In this document: piece by piece, positions 8,782-17,078 of the stretch
Layout: every line of letters begins with the position of its first letter
Position numbering within the stretch: position 1 is the stretch's first letter
Assembly: GCA_019118345.1 (NCBI GenBank)
Contig: DWZD01000017.1
Coordinates: forward strand, 1-37,586
DNA length: 37,586 nt
Direction: 5' to 3'
Source: Candidatus Desulfovibrio intestinavium
Lineage (GTDB): Bacteria; Desulfobacterota; Desulfovibrionia; Desulfovibrionales; Desulfovibrionaceae
The notes under the pieces: model-generated
Databases searched by the model: none
What the model saw: only the letters and a program-made list of their open reading frames with translations
What the model was told of the DNA's origin: nothing
Translations under genes and position numbers: made by a program

Positions 8782-10625
8782 ACGGCGCGCCACGTCCCGT
8801 CAGCATCACGACTCTGGTGGCCATTCCGCTGCTGCTCTTTCTCGGCGTCCTCCTTCTGATGTCCATCCTGCTCTTCTTTGCCTTCCGGGACATCAATGCG
8901 GTTCTCGGGCAGACCGTGGAGGAAAAAACGCCGTTCATCATGCACGCCACCGCCCTTATCCGGCAGTCGGAAGGCTTGCGCAGCATGGTTTTCCGCCTCA
9001 TGCAGGCCGACAGCTACCTTGTCTGGAATTCGCTGATGGAGCAGGTGCGCATCCGCCTTGCCGAAGGACGGGAAAGCGCCCGCGCCCTGCGCGAACTGGG
9101 CCTGTACCCCTCCAAGGTGGAGAATCTGCAGCGGCAGATGGAAAGCCTTTCCTCGGTCGTGGCCGGAACGGACAGCTTCATGGCGCGCTGGCTTCATGCC
9201 GGCAACGCGCGCACGCAGCTCATCAAGAGCCTTCATTCCCTGAACGGCGATATGGAGGAACTGGCAGAACGGCAGCCGTGCATAGCCGACTGGCACCGGG
9301 GCTGCCGCCTCCTTTCCCAGGCCCTGCTGACGCTTTCCACCCCCATAGATGTGCCCTATGCCCTGCGCCTCAAAGCCGACATCCAGACCCTGAGGCAGCA
9401 GGCGGATACGGCCTTGTGCCGCCTGCCTGTCGCAGCCCTTTCGGAGAAGGAACGGGCCACCATCGTGCGCATGCACCTGCTGCTCATGGATTATGCCGAT
9501 AACGAAGGCATTGTGCGCCTTTTTGACGAGGCCCGGGAGCTGAACCGCCAATATGCGGAAATGTCCATCGAAATTGATGCGCTGTCGGAATCCATCTCCA
9601 TCAGCGCGGGCGACCTCATGCAGAACGTCAATACGGAACTGACCGATATTGCCGACGGCATCAGCGCACGCATGAAGGAACATGCCCTGATCATCATCCT
9701 GTCCGTGGTCACCGTCTTTCTGACCTGCTACATCGCCTACCGCCATTTTCTCCGCAAGGTCGTGCAACCGGTTCTCAGCCTGTACAACTTCCTCCGGCTG
9801 CGGGCCTCGGACAGGTCCGCGCGCATCCGCTGCGACGAGGGCGCGCTGGAAGTGCGCGAAGTGGCGCGCGCCCTGTCCTACTTTCTGACTACGCTGGAGG
9901 AACGGGAGCGGGAATTGCGCGAATCCCACGCCAATCTGGAAAGTCAGGTCAGCGAGCGCACCGCCGAACTGCGCAAGCTCTCGCAACGCCTGCTGCAAAC
10001 CCGGGAGGAGGAGCGCTTCCGCCTTGCGGCCGAGCTGCACGACGACATCGGCGCCACGGTCAGCGTCATCAAGCTGGGCATTGAGCGGGCGCTTCACATG
10101 CTTGCCCGGCAGGGCCAGAGCCCCGAAGCGCAAGCCCCGCTCAAGGAGGCCATTGACCTGATCCGGGGCATGGCCCGCCAGCTGCGGCGCATCCAGTACG
10201 ATCTGCGGCCCGCCCATCTTGACGTGGGCTTTCTGCCGTCGCTGCACTGGTTCTGCGAAGACTGGCTGCTGGCCAACGCCCGGACATCCCTGTCGCTGCG
10301 GCTCGACATCGGGGAAGAGGATATTCCCATCCCGCTGCGCATCGTGCTTTTCCGTCTGGTGCAGGAAGGTCTCAACAATGTGGCCCGGCACAGCCAGGCC
10401 AGCCAGGTGGAAATCCGCATCTCCCGCACCGGGGAGGCGCTGCGCATGTCCCTTGCCGACGACGGTTGCGGCTTTGCCCTGTCCGGCGAGGGAGAGGGCA
10501 ACGGCCTGCGCAACATGCGGGAACGGGTGGAACTCAGCGGCGGCGATTTCCGCATCGCCAGCGCCCCGGGCCGAGGCACGCGCATCCTTGCCGTCTGGAA
10601 AACAGCCGATCTGGCCTTTGCGTAG
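8778..10625 (+). CDS. NarX/DegS-class sensor histidine kinase (HisKA_3)
   Basis: The 615-residue membrane kinase has a TM helix at about 11-35, a long helical periplasmic region at 36-302, a second TM at about 303-321, a HAMP-like linker and a coiled coil (about 370-410). The HisKA_3 phosphoacceptor is H421 in LAAELHDDIGATVSV. The HATPase_c domain shows an N-box (LVQEGLNNVARHSQ), a G1 box (DDGCGFAL) and a G2-like GNGLRNMRERV. It should autophosphorylate and pass phosphate to the NarL-type regulator at the head of the operon. It overlaps the binding-protein gene by 4 bp. The all-helical, 265-residue periplasmic domain is long for NarX and resembles the TorS arrangement, supporting a binding-protein-coupled sensor. 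Confidence 0.92.
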   Translation: MNGAPRPVSITTLVAIPLLLFLGVLLLMSILLFFAFRDINAVLGQTVEEKTPFIMHATALIRQSEGLRSMVFRLMQADSYLVWNSLMEQVRIRLAEGRESARALRELGLYPSKVENLQRQMESLSSVVAGTDSFMARWLHAGNARTQLIKSLHSLNGDMEELAERQPCIADWHRGCRLLSQALLTLSTPIDVPYALRLKADIQTLRQQADTALCRLPVAALSEKERATIVRMHLLLMDYADNEGIVRLFDEARELNRQYAEMSIEIDALSESISISAGDLMQNVNTELTDIADGISARMKEHALIIILSVVTVFLTCYIAYRHFLRKVVQPVLSLYNFLRLRASDRSARIRCDEGALEVREVARALSYFLTTLEERERELRESHANLESQVSERTAELRKLSQRLLQTREEERFRLAAELHDDIGATVSVIKLGIERALHMLARQGQSPEAQAPLKEAIDLIRGMARQLRRIQYDLRPAHLDVGFLPSLHWFCEDWLLANARTSLSLRLDIGEEDIPIPLRIVLFRLVQEGLNNVARHSQASQVEIRISRTGEALRMSLADDGCGFALSGEGEGNGLRNMRERVELSGGDFRIASAPGRGTRILAVWKTADLAFA

Positions 10626-10648
10626 GCCGGTGCGGCGGCAAGGCGGGC

Positions 10649-10679
10649 AAAAAAAAACCGCCGGGAATATTCCCGGCGG
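10649..10679 (-). terminator. Second (distal) terminator of tRNA-Ala
   Basis: The palindrome at 10658-10679 (CCGCCGGGAAT / ATTCCCGGCGG) is perfectly self-complementary. On the minus strand it is followed by nine T (10657 down to 10649). It lies downstream of the tRNA on the minus strand and just after the convergent histidine kinase gene. Confidence 0.85.
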
Positions 10680-10688
10680 CCGGCAAAG

Positions 10689-10713
10689 AAAAAGGGGACT
10701 TTTGCAAGTCCCC
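10689..10713 (-). terminator. First (proximal) terminator of tRNA-Ala
   Basis: GGGGACTT (10694-10701) pairs with AAGTCCCC (10706-10713) around a TTGC loop. On the minus strand five T follow (10693-10689). It begins 9 nt after the tRNA 3' end. Confidence 0.85.
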
Positions 10714-10721
10714 GTATTTTC

Positions 10722-10797
<76 letters not shown>

Positions 10798-10900
10798 TTC
10801 GGACAAGCTGGATAGTGCCGAAAACCTCCCCTCTTGTCAACGAAATTTTTTGCCAGATGGCAAATTTTCTTTTCCGTCAACAATTCAAGGGCGTTGCGAA

Positions 10901-12088
10901 CTACTTTTCCGCCGCCAGCTTTGCCATGACCTTGCCGCTGGCCTCGAGGGCCTGGGCCAGCACCTCGTCAGCCACGGCATAGGAGAAGCGGATGCAGTTG
11001 TCATCGCCGAAGGCCGCGCCCGGCACAAGGGCCACATGGGCCTCATCCAGCAGGCGGGTGCAGAGTTCCGTGGAGTTTTTCACGCTGCCGCCGTAGCAGC
11101 CGCTGACATCCACAAAGAGATAAAACGCGCCGTCCGGCTGCGGGCAGACGGCCCACGGCCAGTCGCGGATGACCCGCATGGCCAGGTCGCGCCGCCGTTG
11201 GAAGGCTTCCAGCATGGGCTTGAGGCAGTCCAGCGGGCCGTTGAGGGCCGCCACGGCCGCCTTCTGGGCAATGGAGCAGATGTTGGAGGTGCTGTGGCCC
11301 TGCATGCCGGAGATCTTCCTGATGAGTTCCGGGTGCGCCACCAGATAGCCCACCCGCCAGCCGGTCATGGCAAAGCTCTTGGACAGGCCGCCAAGGATGG
11401 CAATTTCGTCCGGGCGGCGCACAAAATGGTGGATGGCGCTGGCCATTTTGGCCGGGGCGAACACCAGCTGATCATAAATTTCGTCGCAGAGGACAAAGAT
11501 GCCGCGCTCATGCGCCCATGCCAGCAGGGCGTCCAGCTCCCCGGCGGTATAGACCGCGCCGGTGGGATTGCTGGGCGAATTGAGAATGAGCAGGCGGGTA
11601 CGTTCGCTTGTCTTGGCGTCCAGCATGGCGGGCGTCACCTTGAAGCCCTGCGCCGCGCTGGCCTGCACCACCACGGGCACGCCGCCCGCCAGACAGACGA
11701 TGTCGGGATAACTCAGCCAGTAGGGCGCGGGAATGAGCACCTCGTCGCCGGGATTGATGGTGGCCTGAATGAAATTGTAGAGCGCATGCTTGCCGCCGGC
11801 GGAAATGATGGTGTTTTCGGCCTTGATGTCGGCGTCGTACACCTTCTTGAAATAACCGGCCACGGCCTGACGCAGCTCGGCAATGCCCGGCACGGGGGTA
11901 TAACGGCAGAAATTGGCGTCAATGGCGGCCTTGGCCGCATCGCAGATATGTTTGGGCGTAGGAAAATCGGGTTCGCCGACAGCGAGGCTCGTGACCTGCA
12001 CCCCCTGTTCGCGCAATTCCATGGCGCGGGTGTTGACACTGAGGGTCAGGGAAGGTTTGATGGTGCGCAACCGTTCGGAAATCTGCAT
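10901..12088 (-). CDS. Class I/II PLP-dependent aminotransferase (aspartate aminotransferase type)
   Basis: The 395-residue enzyme is a fold-type I aminotransferase of the AspC/AAT-Ib branch. Substrate and cofactor motifs are in order: AVGEPDFPTP near residue 37, the PLP-phosphate site SAGGKHAL near 97, NSPSNPTG near 170 and CDEIYDQL near 201. The Schiff-base lysine is K237 in GGLSKSFAMTGWRVGYL. It should interconvert aspartate and oxaloacetate or a related pair in the cytoplasm. The start at 12088 follows AAGGAGT; the frame is open to 12130 but without a better ribosome site. It is divergent from sfsA, 128 bp away. Exact substrate cannot be settled by sequence reading alone. Confidence 0.92.
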   Translation of the reverse strand: MQISERLRTIKPSLTLSVNTRAMELREQGVQVTSLAVGEPDFPTPKHICDAAKAAIDANFCRYTPVPGIAELRQAVAGYFKKVYDADIKAENTIISAGGKHALYNFIQATINPGDEVLIPAPYWLSYPDIVCLAGGVPVVVQASAAQGFKVTPAMLDAKTSERTRLLILNSPSNPTGAVYTAGELDALLAWAHERGIFVLCDEIYDQLVFAPAKMASAIHHFVRRPDEIAILGGLSKSFAMTGWRVGYLVAHPELIRKISGMQGHSTSNICSIAQKAAVAALNGPLDCLKPMLEAFQRRRDLAMRVIRDWPWAVCPQPDGAFYLFVDVSGCYGGSVKNSTELCTRLLDEAHVALVPGAAFGDDNCIRFSYAVADEVLAQALEASGKVMAKLAAEK

Positions 12089-12216
12089 GTGGGACTCCTT
12101 GCAATCTTGGCTGTCCTGCCGACGGCCCATCCGTCGGCAGGGACAACGTCTGAAGGTAGCAATTTCCCCGCAGGCTGTAAATTGAAGGCCGCCCCCCCGG
12201 CGCGCCAGGGAGACAT

Positions 12217-13020
12217 ATGATCGTTGAGGCTTCCCGCTCCACTCCGCTGCTGCCCCATGCCCGGCCCTGCGTCCGGGGAACCTTTCTGCGCCGGGTCAAA
12301 CGCTTCAGCGTGGAAATGCTGCTCGACGGCCGCAGCGTCTGGGTGCACAGCAACAATTCCGGCAGCATGCTGGGCCTGACCCGCCCCGGTCAGCCCATGC
12401 TGGCCAGCGTGGCCGGCAATCCGGCCCGCAAGCTGCCCTACACGCAGGAGGCCGTCTGGCTGGGCCAAACGCGCCCGGCGGCGGACGGCGGCTCCCTGCC
12501 CGGCGCTGCGGGCTTCTGGGTGGGGGTCAATACCGCCGTGCCCAACCGTCTGCTGGAGGCGGCCTTTCACGCCGGGCGTCTGCCCTTTGCCGCGGGCTAT
12601 ACCCATTGCCGGCGCGAGGCCCGGCGCGGGCAAAGCCGTCTGGATGCCTGCCTGACCGCGCCGGATCGGCCCCCGCTCTGGGTGGAATGCAAAAACGTCA
12701 CCATGACCGAGGACGACACGGCCTGCTTTCCCGATGCGGCCAGCGAACGCGGGCGAAAGCATCTGCGCGAACTCATGGACATCGTGCGCGGCGGCGAACG
12801 CGCGGCCATGTTCTATCTGGTGCAGCGCGCGGACGGCAGCTGCTTTGCGCCGGCCGACTTCATCGACCCCGCCTATGCGGAACTGTTTGACGAGGCGCTG
12901 GCCCTCGGTGTGGAAATGTATCCCTGGCGGGCACACGTCAGCCCGCTGGGCATCGATCTGGGAGAATGCCTCCCGCTGCGGCCGACCCCCTGTCCCCGGA
13001 CGGGACGGCAGACCGCATAA
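12217..13020 (+). CDS. sfsA: SfsA-family DNA/RNA nuclease
   Basis: The 267-residue protein carries the SfsA hallmarks: [14 protein letters not shown], then [16 protein letters not shown] and [13 protein letters not shown]. The Asp of SRLD and the E-x-K of VECKNV match the PD-(D/E)XK-like catalytic core reported for SfsA, and the N-terminal part has the OB-like segment ([20 protein letters not shown]). The family was first described as a sugar fermentation stimulation protein and is now annotated as a nucleic-acid binding protein or nuclease. The start is clear, with GGGAGA upstream. A three-helix membrane protein gene follows 31 bp downstream. The C-terminus is slightly longer than usual (Pro/Arg-rich tail). 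Confidence 0.9.
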   Translation: MIVEASRSTPLLPHARPCVRGTFLRRVKRFSVEMLLDGRSVWVHSNNSGSMLGLTRPGQPMLASVAGNPARKLPYTQEAVWLGQTRPAADGGSLPGAAGFWVGVNTAVPNRLLEAAFHAGRLPFAAGYTHCRREARRGQSRLDACLTAPDRPPLWVECKNVTMTEDDTACFPDAASERGRKHLRELMDIVRGGERAAMFYLVQRADGSCFAPADFIDPAYAELFDEALALGVEMYPWRAHVSPLGIDLGECLPLRPTPCPRTGRQTA

Positions 13021-13051
13021 CCTTGGCGTGCGATTTCTTGCGGAGGCAAGT

Positions 13052-13351
13052 ATGCTGGGATTTCTTGCTGTACTCGTCATGAGCGCCGTGGCCGTGCTGG
13101 GCCTGGGCGCGGCCATAGACTTCTTCGGCCAGACCGGCCGGCGTGCGGGCCTGGGCTGGGGGGCCTTTCTGGTGGGCTGTTTTCTCTTCTTCTGGGTGCT
13201 GGGTCTCTGGGAAGGGGCAAGTCTGCATGCCTGGGGCGTGCTGGGCTTTGCCTTCCTCCTCATTCTGGCGGGCGGCTGGGTGCTCCTGCGCGTGGCCCGG
13301 CGCATCCGTCAGGCCCGGCGGGAACGCCGCGACCCCGCCGAAAGCCGCTGA
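13052..13351 (+). CDS. Small membrane protein of unknown function
   Basis: The 99-residue product has three hydrophobic helices at about residues 2-22, 33-54 and 59-79. A strongly basic C-terminal tail (RRIRQARRERRDPAESR) should stay in the cytoplasm by the positive-inside rule. No family is recognised. The ATG is preceded by GCGGAGG 5-6 nt upstream, which decides this start inside a longer open frame. It lies 31 bp after sfsA and may be cotranscribed. Codon use is GC-rich like its neighbours. Confidence 0.7.
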   Translation: MLGFLAVLVMSAVAVLGLGAAIDFFGQTGRRAGLGWGAFLVGCFLFFWVLGLWEGASLHAWGVLGFAFLLILAGGWVLLRVARRIRQARRERRDPAESR

Positions 13352-13363
13352 AAGGGGCCGGAC

Positions 13364-14529
13364 TCAGCGTCGGGGCCGGATGCGGGCATACACCAGCAGG
13401 CAGGCCAGACAGAGCAGGGCCATGCCCGCATACATGCCGCGATAGCCGGTCAGCGGCTGCAGCAGGCCCAGGGCCGCCGGGCCGAAGCCCACGGCCACAT
13501 CCATGAAGATGTAATAGGTGGAATTGGCCAGCCCCACATGCTCGGGCGGCGTGGCCTGCACGGCAATGGTCAGGCCGCAGGACTGGAGCACGCCGATGCC
13601 CGCCCCGATGAGCGCCCCGGCCAGCAGCATGAGCAGGCTGCCGTTGCAGAGGGCCAGCAGACCGATGCCCAGCGCCAGGGCCAGAATGGCCGGATACATG
13701 ACGAAATCCGGGCCGCGCCTATCGAAAATCCGGCCCGCGCCGGGCCGGGTGACCAGCATGGCCCCGGAATAGACCACAAAGAAGAAACTGGCCGTTTCCG
13801 CCAGCGCCAGTTCCTTGGCATAGGGCGTCAGGAAGGCCAGAATGCTGGAATAGCCGATGTAGATGAGAAAGGCCAGCCAGCTGATGGGCAGGGCGCAGGG
13901 TTCGAGAAAGTTGCGCCACAGGGGCCGGATGAAGATCACCCCCGCATGGCTCGGCCCGCCCTTCCAGACCACGGACGCACTCATGGCCGCCACCAGACTG
14001 AGGCAACTGAAGAGCACGCAGAGCGAAAAATGCAGTTCAAAGGAACCTGTCCGCAGCAGCGACACCCCGATAAACGGCCCGACCGCCGCCGACAGGGCAT
14101 TGCTCAGCATGTAATAGCCCAGCCCCTCGCCGCGCCGCTCCTGCGCACCATGCGCGAAACGATGGTGCCCAGGGCCGTGGAGGCCGCGCCATAGGCGCAA
14201 CCGTGCAGAAAGCGCACCATCAGCAGGAGCGGCATGGTCTGGGCCACAAAATAGGTCAGCGAAAACAGCAGATCGCAGACAATGCCCACCAGCGTGATGG
14301 CCCGATGCCCCCAGGTGGTCATGAAGGCCCCGGCAAAGAGGCGGGCCACCAGCGCCCCCACGATGAACATGCCGCTCGCCGCCCCGGCCAGGGCGGGCGA
14401 CGTGTCGAAGGTGGTCATGGCGTAATCGGCCATGACGACGATCAGCATGAAATAGTTGATCATCAGGAAAAAGTTGGCCAGAGTGACGGCTACGAAATCC
14501 CTCGTCCAGAGCCGGGCCTTGGCATTCAT
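13364..14529 (-). pseudogene. MFS transporter interrupted by a frameshift
   Basis: Two reading frames together encode one 12-helix major facilitator permease of about 388 residues. The N-terminal half starts at 14529 (GGAGG upstream; MNAKARLWTRDF) and reads well through GTIVSRMV. It then degrades and stops near 14104. From about 14146 the other frame supplies the continuation AQERRGEGLGYYMLSNALSA and runs in good MFS sequence to the stop at 13364. Adding one base at 14146-14147 (for example ATGGTGCGCAG read as ATGGTGGCGCAG) joins them exactly. It may be a true mutation or a sequencing error in a GC-rich stretch. The gene is divergent from hcp and shares its upstream region, so it could answer to the same regulator. 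Confidence 0.85.
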
Positions 14530-14602
14530 GCTGCATCCTCCGCAGGGCGTTTTCGGCACTATACGGCAGGCGACGCCGAATGTCCGCATTATTTGCCCAA
14601 AA

Positions 14603-14618
14603 TGTGATCGCACTCACA
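14603..14618 (+). promoter_or_regulatory. Upstream CRP/FNR-type operator in the hcp control region
   Basis: TGTGATCGCACTCACA is a perfect TGTGA-N6-TCACA palindrome, the consensus shape for Crp/Fnr-family dimers. It lies 41 bp, about four helical turns, upstream of a second identical-type site. It also lies about 74 bp from the divergent MFS start codon and could serve that gene too. Confidence 0.8.
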
Positions 14619-14632
14619 AAAAAAGACAGGAC

Positions 14633-14686
14633 TTGACAGAAAATGTGACTGCTGTCACAGAGCCGCTTCCCCGCCTGTGTTCAAGT
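14633..14686 (+). promoter_or_regulatory. hcp promoter with downstream CRP/FNR-type operator (14644-14659)
   Basis: TGTGACTGCTGTCACA at 14644-14659 is a second perfect TGTGA-N6-TCACA palindrome. If it acts at -41.5, as in class II Crp/Fnr activation, transcription would begin near 14693, with a weak -10 (TCAAGT, 14681-14686). TTGACA at 14633-14638 lies just before the site but has no good -10 at 17 bp. The arrangement favours regulator-dependent transcription. The likely regulator is the Crp/Fnr protein at 16380. Confidence 0.7.
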
Positions 14687-14715
14687 GAGGCAACACTTCC
14701 TCAAGGAGGCTCTTC

Positions 14716-16305
14716 ATGTTTTGCAATCAGTGCGAACAAACCGCCAAGGGCACGGGCTGTACCATCCTCGGCGTCTGCGGCAAAAATGCCGATGTGGCTG
14801 CCCGCCAGGATGAACTGGTGGCCGGCCTGCGTCGCCTTGCCGCCGTCGCTCTCGCCGCCCGTGCTGCCGGCGTGACGGATACGGCAGTGGACGACTTTGC
14901 CTTCAAGGCGCTTTTCTCCACCCTGACCAACGTCAACTTTGACCCCGCCGATCTGACCGCCCTGCAGCGGGCCTGCGCGGATCAGGCCCGGGCGCTGGCC
15001 GCCAAGGCCGGGCTGCCCCTGCCGCCCGCCGGCTGGCAGGACTTCATCGCCGGCCTGCCGCTGGCCGTGGACGCCTTTTCCGACAATGCGGACGTGCGCT
15101 CGGCCATGCAGATTCTGCTTTACGGCCTCAAGGGCGTGGCCGCCTATGCCGATCACGCCGCCGTGCTGGGGCAGCGCGATCCCGACGTGGCGGCCTTCCT
15201 GTATGAAGGGCTGGTGGCCGGCACCGCCCTCGCCGCCCGCGACTACGATCTCGACGGCTGGGTGGAACTGCTCATGAGCTGCGGCAAAACCAACCTGCGG
15301 GCCATGGAGCTGCTGGAGGCGGGCAATACCGGCCATTATGGGCACCCCGTGCCCACGCCCGTTTCGCTCGGCCAGCGCAAGGGCAAGGCCATTCTCGTTT
15401 CCGGGCATGATCTTGCCGATCTGGAAGCCCTGCTCGAACAAACCGCGGGCACCGGCATCAATGTCTATACCCACGGCGAAATGCTGCCCGCCCACGGCTA
15501 TCCCCGCCTGTCCGCCCATCCCCATCTGGCCGGACATTACGGCACGGCCTGGCAGAACCAGCAAAAGGAACTGCCCGCCTTCCCCGGCGCGGTGCTCTTT
15601 ACCACCAACTGCATCCAGGATCCCCGCGACTATGCGGACAAGGTTTTCACCTCCGGCAATGTGGGCTGGCCGGGCCTTGTGCATTGCACGGGCCGCGACT
15701 TCTCCGCCGTCATCCGCAAGGCGAAGGAACTGCCCGGCTTTGCCGAGGATGTGCCCGGCAAGACCGTGCTTGCCGGTTTCGGCCGCGAAACCCTGCTCGG
15801 CGCGGCTCCGGCCGTGCTGGACGCCGTCAGGGCGGGCAAGCTGCGCCACATCTTCCTTGTGGGCGGCTGCGACGGCGCGCGCCCCGGTCGCAACTATTAT
15901 ACCGAACTCGTGGAGAAGATTCCCGCCGACTGCCTGATCCTGACCCTGGCCTGCGGCAAATTCCGCTTCTTTGACAAGGATCTCGGCAGCATCGGCGATC
16001 TGCCCCGCCTGCTGGATGTGGGCCAGTGCAACGACGCCTATGCCGCCGTGCGCACGGCCATTGCCCTGGCCGAGGCCCTGGGCTGCGGCGTCAACGACCT
16101 GCCGCTGTCCCTCATTCTCTCCTGGTACGAGCAGAAGGCGGTCAGCATCCTGCTGACCCTGCTGGCCCTCGGCGTGAAAAATATCCGCCTCGGCCCGACC
16201 CTGCCCGCCTTTGTCTCGCCCGCCATTCTCAACCTGCTGGTGGAAAACTGGGGCATTGCCCCCATCAGCAGTCCGGATGAGGATCTCAAGGCCATTCTCG
16301 GCTGA
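14716..16305 (+). CDS. hcp: Hybrid cluster protein / hydroxylamine reductase (class I)
   Basis: The 529-residue protein is Hcp, a cytoplasmic iron-sulfur protein that reduces NO to N2O (and hydroxylamine to ammonia in vitro). The N-terminal CxxC-x8-C-x5-C pattern (C3, C6, C15, C21) is the proximal cluster site of class I Hcp from strict anaerobes such as Desulfovibrio. Hybrid-cluster ligand segments follow in order: HGEMLPAHGYP, TNCIQDP, WPGLVHCTGRDF, GGCDGARPGRNYY, LACGKFRF and VGQCNDAY. AAGGAGG lies upstream of the ATG. Two Crp/Fnr palindromes precede the gene, and a Crp/Fnr regulator and a flavodoxin follow it, so a nitrosative-stress role is well supported. Confidence 0.97.
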   Translation: MFCNQCEQTAKGTGCTILGVCGKNADVAARQDELVAGLRRLAAVALAARAAGVTDTAVDDFAFKALFSTLTNVNFDPADLTALQRACADQARALAAKAGLPLPPAGWQDFIAGLPLAVDAFSDNADVRSAMQILLYGLKGVAAYADHAAVLGQRDPDVAAFLYEGLVAGTALAARDYDLDGWVELLMSCGKTNLRAMELLEAGNTGHYGHPVPTPVSLGQRKGKAILVSGHDLADLEALLEQTAGTGINVYTHGEMLPAHGYPRLSAHPHLAGHYGTAWQNQQKELPAFPGAVLFTTNCIQDPRDYADKVFTSGNVGWPGLVHCTGRDFSAVIRKAKELPGFAEDVPGKTVLAGFGRETLLGAAPAVLDAVRAGKLRHIFLVGGCDGARPGRNYYTELVEKIPADCLILTLACGKFRFFDKDLGSIGDLPRLLDVGQCNDAYAAVRTAIALAEALGCGVNDLPLSLILSWYEQKAVSILLTLLALGVKNIRLGPTLPAFVSPAILNLLVENWGIAPISSPDEDLKAILG

Positions 16306-16379
16306 CGCTTATCGGCGCGGCGGCGGTTTGCCCGGTCGCCGCCGCGTTCCCCCCACCTTCTTCCCACGGATCGCGCACC

Positions 16380-17078
16380 ATGCCGCATACCGCCACCAGC
16401 TCAGAAAGCCGCCTGCGCACGGCCCTGCATCAGCGGGATCTTGCCGCTGTCCTCAACGCGGAAGATTGGGCTGAGCTGGCGGTGCGCGCCCGTCTGCAGG
16501 ATCTTGCCGCCGGAGAAATGCTCTACCGGGAGGGCGAGCGCATCGCCTCCCTGCCCTTTCTCCTTTCCGGCGAGGTCAAACTTGTCAAGGCCGGGCCGCA
16601 AGGCCGCGAATACGTCCTGCACCTGCCGCGCTCCGGCGCCTTCTGCGATGCTGCCGCCCTCTACTACACCGGCGGCGTGCCCACCTCGGCCATCATGGTC
16701 ACGGCGGGGCGCATCCTCTGGCTGGAAAAAAGCGCCCTGCGCCGCTGCCTGAGCCGCAATCCGGCCCTTGCCGACTACCTGCTGGCCGTACTGGCGCATC
16801 GGCAGCGCCTCTTCATCAACAAGATCGCCAGCTCACAGGGCATCATCTCGGTTTCCCGCCGGGTGGCCGCCTGGCTGCTCCATCGCAGCCGCATGGAAAA
16901 AAGCGACGCCATCCACCTGTCCGGCACACGCGAACTCTGGGCACGTCTGCTTGGCGTCAGCCGAGAAAGCCTGAGCCGCGAACTCAACGGCCTTGCCCGT
17001 GCGGGCGTCATCCGGCTGGAACGCCGCCGCGTCGAAATCCTGCGCCGCGACGTGCTCGAAGGCAGCGCCCATGACTGA
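16380..17078 (+). CDS. Crp/Fnr-family transcriptional regulator (HcpR-like)
   Basis: The 232-residue protein has an N-terminal cyclic-nucleotide-binding-like beta-roll (about residues 20-140; YREGERIASLPFLLSGEVKL is typical). A dimerisation helix and a C-terminal winged HTH_Crp follow, with recognition helix LGVSRESLSRELNGLARAGV at about 191-210. The Fnr-type N-terminal Cys cluster is absent, so it does not sense oxygen through an Fnr iron-sulfur cluster. Its place directly after hcp, 74 bp downstream, matches HcpR regulators of anaerobes, which control hcp in response to NO. The two TGTGA-N6-TCACA sites upstream of hcp are its natural candidate targets. The name HcpR is inferred from context. 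Confidence 0.9.
   Translation: MPHTATSSESRLRTALHQRDLAAVLNAEDWAELAVRARLQDLAAGEMLYREGERIASLPFLLSGEVKLVKAGPQGREYVLHLPRSGAFCDAAALYYTGGVPTSAIMVTAGRILWLEKSALRRCLSRNPALADYLLAVLAHRQRLFINKIASSQGIISVSRRVAAWLLHRSRMEKSDAIHLSGTRELWARLLGVSRESLSRELNGLARAGVIRLERRRVEILRRDVLEGSAHD

Noticed and set aside
10850..12220. A 456-codon plus-strand open frame
   Set aside because: Antisense to the aminotransferase, which has all PLP motifs.
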